Below are positions 30,991-34,745 of a stretch of 34,745 bases of DNA, piece by piece. Location of the stretch: NCBI GenBank assembly GCA_017510725.1, contig JAFWMD010000064.1, forward strand, positions 1-34,745. Direction: 5' to 3'. The translations under genes were made by a program, and so were the position numbers. Every line of letters begins with the position of its first letter. Position 1 is the first letter of the stretch. The notes beneath the pieces were generated by a model. The model did no database searches. It was not told the DNA's origin and worked only from the letters and a program-made list of their open reading frames with translations. The DNA comes from Mogibacterium sp. (GTDB taxonomy: Bacteria; Bacillota; Clostridia; Peptostreptococcales; Anaerovoracaceae).

Positions 30991-32010
30991 TTATCTGCTC
31001 CTCAGCCCGCTGATTATTTCATTGAACCTTGCAGGGACAGGCGCTTCAAAAGCTTTCCCTTTAAGATAACCCAGCACTGCGTACTCCGGTGCCGCACCTG
31101 AAAACTCGATCCGGCATGCATGCAGCAGCTGTGTCGAAAGACCAAAGCGCTCACGCATATATCTGTTGACTGCAGCAGCTCCGCGGTCTGCGTATTTGCT
31201 GTCACCTGCCAGCGGATGCCCTATGCTCGCAAGATGAGCTCTTATCTGGTGGGACCGTCCGGTCACCAGCTCGATTTCACAGAGCGTCGCCTTCAGTCCG
31301 TTTCCGAATGAGAAAACCTCGAGAGGCCGTACGATGGTCTCGATGTCCTTGCCGCCCTCATCCAGTATCTTCACCTTGTTCATGGTTTCATCCTTTACAA
31401 GAGAGCCGCTGAGATGCTGTTCTTCCCTGATCGCACCGCAGGCGACAGTAAGATAGAACTTGCGGATGTCATCCTCGCGTATCATGCGGGCAAGCTCACG
31501 CATTGACGAAGCAGTCTTGCCGAACAGGACCATGCCGGTCGTGTTGCGGTCGAGCCTGTTCACAGGAGCAGGAACAAAGACTTTTTCGTTTCGCGGATCG
31601 TAAGCTCCGGCCGCGATGAGGTAGTCCTTTACCTGGTTGGCCAGATGGTCCTTCTTCTCGTGTGAGTCTCCATGGGTCAGCAGACCGAAAGGCTTGCTCG
31701 CTATCAGAATCTGATCATCTTCATAAACTATCCTGAAAGTACGCTTAGCCCGGGACGCTTTCTTCACAGCACCCGTACCAAAAGCACCCTTGCCGCGCGA
31801 GAGTTTCTCAAAAACTTCGTCGGACAGATAGAGCGTAAGGATGTCTCCCTCATTCAGAATATATGATTCGCTCCTGCGCTTTGCGTCGACTTTGGCGTCC
31901 TTGCGGATTATCCTGTAGATCTCGCTCAGGGACGCTCCCGGAAGGTATTTTCTCAGGAATCTGTCGAGCCTGCGCCCGGCGTCATTCGCGGTGATTTGGA
32001 TTTCTCTCAT
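30991..32010 (-). CDS. RluA-family pseudouridine synthase
   Basis: The ATG at 32010 starts MREIQITANDAGRRLDRFLR, the normal family start; the frame runs to a TTG at 32052 without support. The product is 339 residues. Residues 1-70 are an S4 RNA-binding domain (ASLSEIYRIIRKDAKVDAKR). The catalytic domain has VNRLDRNTTGMVLFGKT, with the catalytic Asp, then VTGRSHQIRAHLASIGHPLA and GDSKYAD. It isomerises uridine in rRNA (RluC/RluD-like) or tRNA; the exact site cannot be told. The first position of the HRLDRxTSG motif is Asn here. lepB starts 39 nt downstream. Confidence 0.92.
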   Translation of the reverse strand: MREIQITANDAGRRLDRFLRKYLPGASLSEIYRIIRKDAKVDAKRRSESYILNEGDILTLYLSDEVFEKLSRGKGAFGTGAVKKASRAKRTFRIVYEDDQILIASKPFGLLTHGDSHEKKDHLANQVKDYLIAAGAYDPRNEKVFVPAPVNRLDRNTTGMVLFGKTASSMRELARMIREDDIRKFYLTVACGAIREEQHLSGSLVKDETMNKVKILDEGGKDIETIVRPLEVFSFGNGLKATLCEIELVTGRSHQIRAHLASIGHPLAGDSKYADRGAAAVNRYMRERFGLSTQLLHACRIEFSGAAPEYAVLGYLKGKAFEAPVPARFNEIISGLRSR

Positions 32011-32059
32011 AACAGCATTTATTCTACCACGAGGGAGCCTCTTCCTCAACACAGATACA

Positions 32060-32088
32060 TTGCAAATACCGAGTTCTGCAAGTATACT
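32060..32088 (+). promoter_or_regulatory. pncB: Sigma-A-type promoter of the pncB gene
   Basis: TTGCAA (32060-32065) and TATACT (32083-32088) are 17 bp apart. The implied start is about 70 nt before the ATG at 32164. Confidence 0.65.
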
Positions 32089-32163
32089 TATTATGTAATA
32101 TTATTGGTGTGAGAGGGCGGAAGTCTGTACGGCGGCGCCCAATGGAGGAAAAAGGAGAGCGAA

Positions 32164-33603
32164 ATGCTTAACGATTATAATCTCACCATGCTGACGGATT
32201 TCTATGAGATCACGATGGCAAATGGATACTTCAACTCAGATATCAGAGACGCGGAAGCTTGTTTCGACGTGTTCTTCAGACGTGTTCCGGATGGCGGCGG
32301 ATTTGCCATCATGGCCGGACTCGAGCAGATCATAGCTTACATGAAGCGCCTCAGCTTTACCGAAGAGGATACCGATTATCTCAGAAGCAAAAACTGCTTC
32401 AGCGAAGAATTCCTCGAGTTCCTCAGAGACTTCAAGTTCAAGTGCGACGTATGGGCAGTGCCTGAAGGCTACCCGATATTCCCGCACGAACCTGTAATGA
32501 TAGTCAAGGGGCCGCTGATCCAGGCGCAGTTCGTAGAGACATTCATACTGATGCAGTTCAACCACCAGAGCCTCGTGGCAACAAAGTCGAACCGTATCGT
32601 AAGGTCAGCTCAGGGCAGACCTGTAATGGAGTTCGGAACAAGGCGTGCACACGGAGCAGACGCGGCGGTCTACGGAGCAAGAGCATCATACATCGCAGGC
32701 TGCGTAGGCACGGCATGTACCATTGCAGACCGTAACCATCATGTTCCGGCTCTCGGAACCATGGCACACAGCTGGGTGCAGAGTTTCGATACCGAATACG
32801 AAGCGTTCTACAAGTATACAGAACTCTATCCACAGAATGCGACGCTGCTGATCGATACATACAACGTGCTCAAGTCGGGACTTCCTAACGCCATCAAGGT
32901 GTTCAAGGAGCTCAAGCCGGAGAAGATGGGCGTACGTATCGATTCCGGAGATATCACATACCTGACTAGGGAATGCCGCAAGGTGCTCGATGCAGAAGGC
33001 CTTACAGACTGCAAGATCGTTATCAGCAACTCGCTCGATGAATATATCATCAGAGACGTTATTCTCGAAGGTGCCAAGATCGACTCGTTCGGCGTAGGCG
33101 AGAGACTCATTACGGCCAGGTCGGAACCGGTATTCGGCGGCGTTTACAAGCTGTCGGCTATCTGGAAGGACGGCAAGATGGTGCCTAAGATGAAGATCTC
33201 GGAGAACGTAGAGAAGATCACCAACCCGGGATTCAAGAAAGTCGTCAGATTCTACGGAAATGATCATGGAAAGGCGATCGCAGATCTTATCATGCTGAGA
33301 GATGAGCCTATTCCTGACGGCAAGCCATTCGAGATTTTCGACCCTAACGCTGTATGGAAGCGTAAGGTAGTGTATGATTATACTGCAGTTGAGCTTCTCG
33401 TACCTATCTTCGAGAAGGGTGAGCTGGTATACGAGGAACCGGATATCGATCAGATCAAGGCAACATGCACCGAGCAGGTAGACAAGCTCTGGGGCGAAGT
33501 GCTCAGATTCGAGAATCCGCAGACCTACTACGTTGACCTCAGCAAACCGCTCTGGAATATGAAGCACGATTTGCTTAACAAATTCGGCTCATCCAATCTT
33601 TAA
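32164..33603 (+). CDS. pncB: Nicotinate phosphoribosyltransferase
   Basis: The 479-residue enzyme makes nicotinate mononucleotide from nicotinate and PRPP, the entry step of NAD salvage. Family features are MLTDFYEITMANGYF at the start, FRRVPDGGGFAIMAGL, EFGTRRAHGADAAVYGARAS, GTMAHSWVQSFDTEYEAF (with the conserved His), LLIDTYNVLKSGLPNAIKV and GVRIDSGDI. Length and order match the Firmicute form. AAAAGGAG precedes the ATG. Rnf and fermentative dehydrogenases depend on the NAD pool, though genetic linkage is loose. A terminator follows. Confidence 0.96.
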   Translation: MLNDYNLTMLTDFYEITMANGYFNSDIRDAEACFDVFFRRVPDGGGFAIMAGLEQIIAYMKRLSFTEEDTDYLRSKNCFSEEFLEFLRDFKFKCDVWAVPEGYPIFPHEPVMIVKGPLIQAQFVETFILMQFNHQSLVATKSNRIVRSAQGRPVMEFGTRRAHGADAAVYGARASYIAGCVGTACTIADRNHHVPALGTMAHSWVQSFDTEYEAFYKYTELYPQNATLLIDTYNVLKSGLPNAIKVFKELKPEKMGVRIDSGDITYLTRECRKVLDAEGLTDCKIVISNSLDEYIIRDVILEGAKIDSFGVGERLITARSEPVFGGVYKLSAIWKDGKMVPKMKISENVEKITNPGFKKVVRFYGNDHGKAIADLIMLRDEPIPDGKPFEIFDPNAVWKRKVVYDYTAVELLVPIFEKGELVYEEPDIDQIKATCTEQVDKLWGEVLRFENPQTYYVDLSKPLWNMKHDLLNKFGSSNL

Positions 33604-33617
33604 AAACTAAGGAAAGC

Positions 33618-33653
33618 AGCGGCTCTCACTGTGCAGGCGGGGGCCGCTTTTTT
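33618..33653 (+). terminator. Terminator after pncB
   Basis: AGCGGC (33618-33623) pairs with GCCGCT (33643-33648), followed by TTTTT. Confidence 0.75.
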
Positions 33654-33683
33654 ACAGACCATAGGAATCGGACTGATTTATTT

Positions 33684-34532
33684 ATGAAAAAAGGACTGAT
33701 ACTCGAAGGCGGAGCGATGCGCGGGATGTTCACATGCGGAGTGATTGACGTCTTCATGGAAAACGGAATAAATTTTGACGGAGCAGCCGGGATCTCAGCA
33801 GGAGCTACTTTCGGCTGCAATTTAAAATCACATCAGATCGGCAGGGCGATAAGATACAACAAGAAGTACAGCAGGGACTGGCGCTACTGCAGTCTCAGGT
33901 CGCTCATAAAGACAGGCGATCTGTATGGAGCTGAATTCTGCTATCACACAATGCCGGAAAAGCTGGATCCGTTTGACAGAGAAACTTTTGAAAAGGATCC
34001 ACTTGAGTTTTACATCGGAGCCACGGATGTGGAGACCGGAGAGGTGCGTTTTCATAAATGCACGGACGGAGGAGATGAAGACATAGAATGGATGCGCGCT
34101 TCGGCTTCTATGCCTGTCGTATCCAGCATCGTATCGGTCGATGGATATAAGATGCTCGATGGCGGGATCGTGTGCTCAGTCCCGTATGAATACATGGAGC
34201 AGCATGGCTATGACAGAAATGTCATCATTCTGACCAGGCAGAAGGGATACAGAAAGAAAAAGAGTCCGATCGTGCCGCTGGTCAAACTGGTACTCAGGAA
34301 GTATCCGGCAATGGGAAAAGCGATGGCAGTCAGACATATCGGTTACAATAATCAGATGGAAGATATAGACCGCAAGGAGGCGCTTGGAGAGGTGCTTGTC
34401 ATAAGGCCGCCGGAGGATCCCGGGATCGGCAGAACTGAGAAGGATCCTGAAGAGCTCGAGCGCGTATACCAGATGGGACGAAGCGAAGCGCTCCGCAGAC
34501 TTCCGGATGTAAAGGAATTCCTAGGCTGTTAA
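33684..34532 (+). CDS. Patatin-like phospholipase/acylhydrolase
   Basis: The 282-residue protein has the patatin Ser-Asp dyad: oxyanion loop GGAMRGMF (residues 9-16), nucleophile Ser38 in GISAGATFG, and Asp159 in LDGGIV. It belongs to the bacterial RssA/YjjU-like group, cytosolic serine hydrolases acting on acyl lipids. WMRASASMPVVSSIV before the Asp is a typical family segment. No signal peptide is seen. AGGAA lies upstream of the ATG; spacing is long. It seems to be its own transcription unit, between the pncB terminator and the tmRNA promoter. Confidence 0.88.
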   Translation: MKKGLILEGGAMRGMFTCGVIDVFMENGINFDGAAGISAGATFGCNLKSHQIGRAIRYNKKYSRDWRYCSLRSLIKTGDLYGAEFCYHTMPEKLDPFDRETFEKDPLEFYIGATDVETGEVRFHKCTDGGDEDIEWMRASASMPVVSSIVSVDGYKMLDGGIVCSVPYEYMEQHGYDRNVIILTRQKGYRKKKSPIVPLVKLVLRKYPAMGKAMAVRHIGYNNQMEDIDRKEALGEVLVIRPPEDPGIGRTEKDPEELERVYQMGRSEALRRLPDVKEFLGC

Positions 34533-34544
34533 ACTGCGGGTGTA

Positions 34545-34572
34545 TTGACAAATCCGTGCAATCGTATAGAAT
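34545..34572 (+). promoter_or_regulatory. ssrA: Promoter of the tmRNA gene
   Basis: TTGACA (34545-34550) and TAGAAT (34567-34572) are 16 bp apart. Just downstream, GGGCGGC (34577-34583) pairs with GCCGCCC (34595-34601), forming a 5' leader hairpin that would be removed when RNase P makes the mature 5' end. Confidence 0.7.
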
Positions 34573-34613
34573 AGTGGGGCGGCGGAAGGATTCTGCCGCC
34601 CATGATCACTTGT

Positions 34614-34745
34614 GGGGGTGTAAAGGTTTCGACAGGTGTGTGGAACAAGGATAAGCGAGCCGTGGCGGTGATCCACGTAAAAAGTACCCGTTCAAAAGAA
34701 ACGCTAAAACAAACAACAATTTCGCACTGGCTGCATAGTTCAGCC
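34614..34745 (+). ncRNA. ssrA: tmRNA (5' part; runs off the window)
   Basis: The sequence GGGGGTGTAAAGGTTTCGAC is the tmRNA 5' tRNA-like half. The tag frame starts at the resume codon GCT (34703) and reads AKTNNNFALAA followed by TAG (34736-34738). It ends in ALAA, the ClpXP-type degradation signal. tmRNA, with SmpB, frees stalled ribosomes and tags the unfinished protein for breakdown. The pseudoknots after the tag and the 3' half lie beyond the window. The exact 5' end is placed at the first G of the run. Confidence 0.95.

Noticed and set aside
32686-33567. 293-codon open frame antisense to pncB
   Set aside because: It is a shadow of the highly biased codon use of pncB; no ribosome site and no family features.
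1-34745. Genome-wide reading of TGA as an amino acid, suggested by the UCA anticodon
   Set aside because: Several well-defined genes end at TGA exactly where their families end, so TGA is a stop in the host.

Overview
The window is a chromosomal segment of an anaerobic, low-to-mid GC Firmicute of class Clostridia. The main evidence is a complete six-gene Rnf complex in the order C-D-G-E-A-B, an oxygen-sensitive two-subunit L-serine dehydratase, a DUF5688 protein, a clostripain-type protease and a tmRNA with a clostridial-type tag. I would guess the Peptostreptococcales/Anaerovoracaceae (Mogibacterium, [Eubacterium]) neighbourhood; this is inference from gene content and not a database result.

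Region 1 (1-3200) starts with an ECF sigma factor and its membrane anti-sigma factor on the minus strand. A decayed integrative-element zone follows. It holds a tRNA-like gene with a UCA (opal) anticodon, an XRE-type regulator, the detached C-terminal tRNA-binding domain of MetRS, iterated TACCCCATTT motifs, a tandem pair of hairpin-rich repeats with compensatory base changes, and an excisionase-like HTH protein. No integrase is present.

Region 2 (3200-9000) carries an SDR oxidoreductase, a P-loop NTPase with an extra C-terminal domain, decayed gene fragments, a large membrane-anchored C11 protease, a 26-codon chimeric ORF ending in the MetRS C-terminus, and a MATE transporter remnant. A 29-bp imperfect direct repeat of the metG 3' end brackets 2271-8487, which suggests an insertion or duplication between them.

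Region 3 (9000-18300) holds an ATP-grasp ligase (minus strand), then a pseudokinase followed closely by sdaAB and sdaAA. Next come a DUF5131 Fe-S-type protein, a prolyl-aminopeptidase-like hydrolase, and a three-domain membrane lipid protein (PAP2 + CDP-alcohol phosphatidyltransferase + VTT/DedA). A converging Orn/Lys/Arg decarboxylase ends the region. Serine dehydratase, peptidases and the decarboxylase fit an amino-acid-fermenting lifestyle.

Region 4 (18300-24000) contains a strongly self-complementary ~220-nt element that looks like a structured ncRNA, then rnfCDGEAB with a strong terminator. Rnf couples reduced ferredoxin oxidation to NAD+ reduction and ion export, matching amino-acid fermentation.

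Region 5 (24000-34745) holds a secreted serpin, a DUF5688 protein, a leader with alternative hairpins ahead of a ParB-like/BMP fusion protein and its metallophosphoesterase partner, smpB, lepB and an RluA-type pseudouridine synthase (all minus). It ends with nicotinate phosphoribosyltransferase, a patatin-like phospholipase and the 5' part of ssrA (tmRNA). SmpB and tmRNA, the trans-translation partners, thus lie within 5 kb of each other.

No rRNA, CRISPR array or intact transposase was seen. The parts I regard as possibly undescribed are the tandem hairpin repeat (2436-2648), the ~220-nt RNA candidate (18402-18622), the opal-anticodon tRNA-like gene, the pseudokinase and the triple-domain lipid protein.
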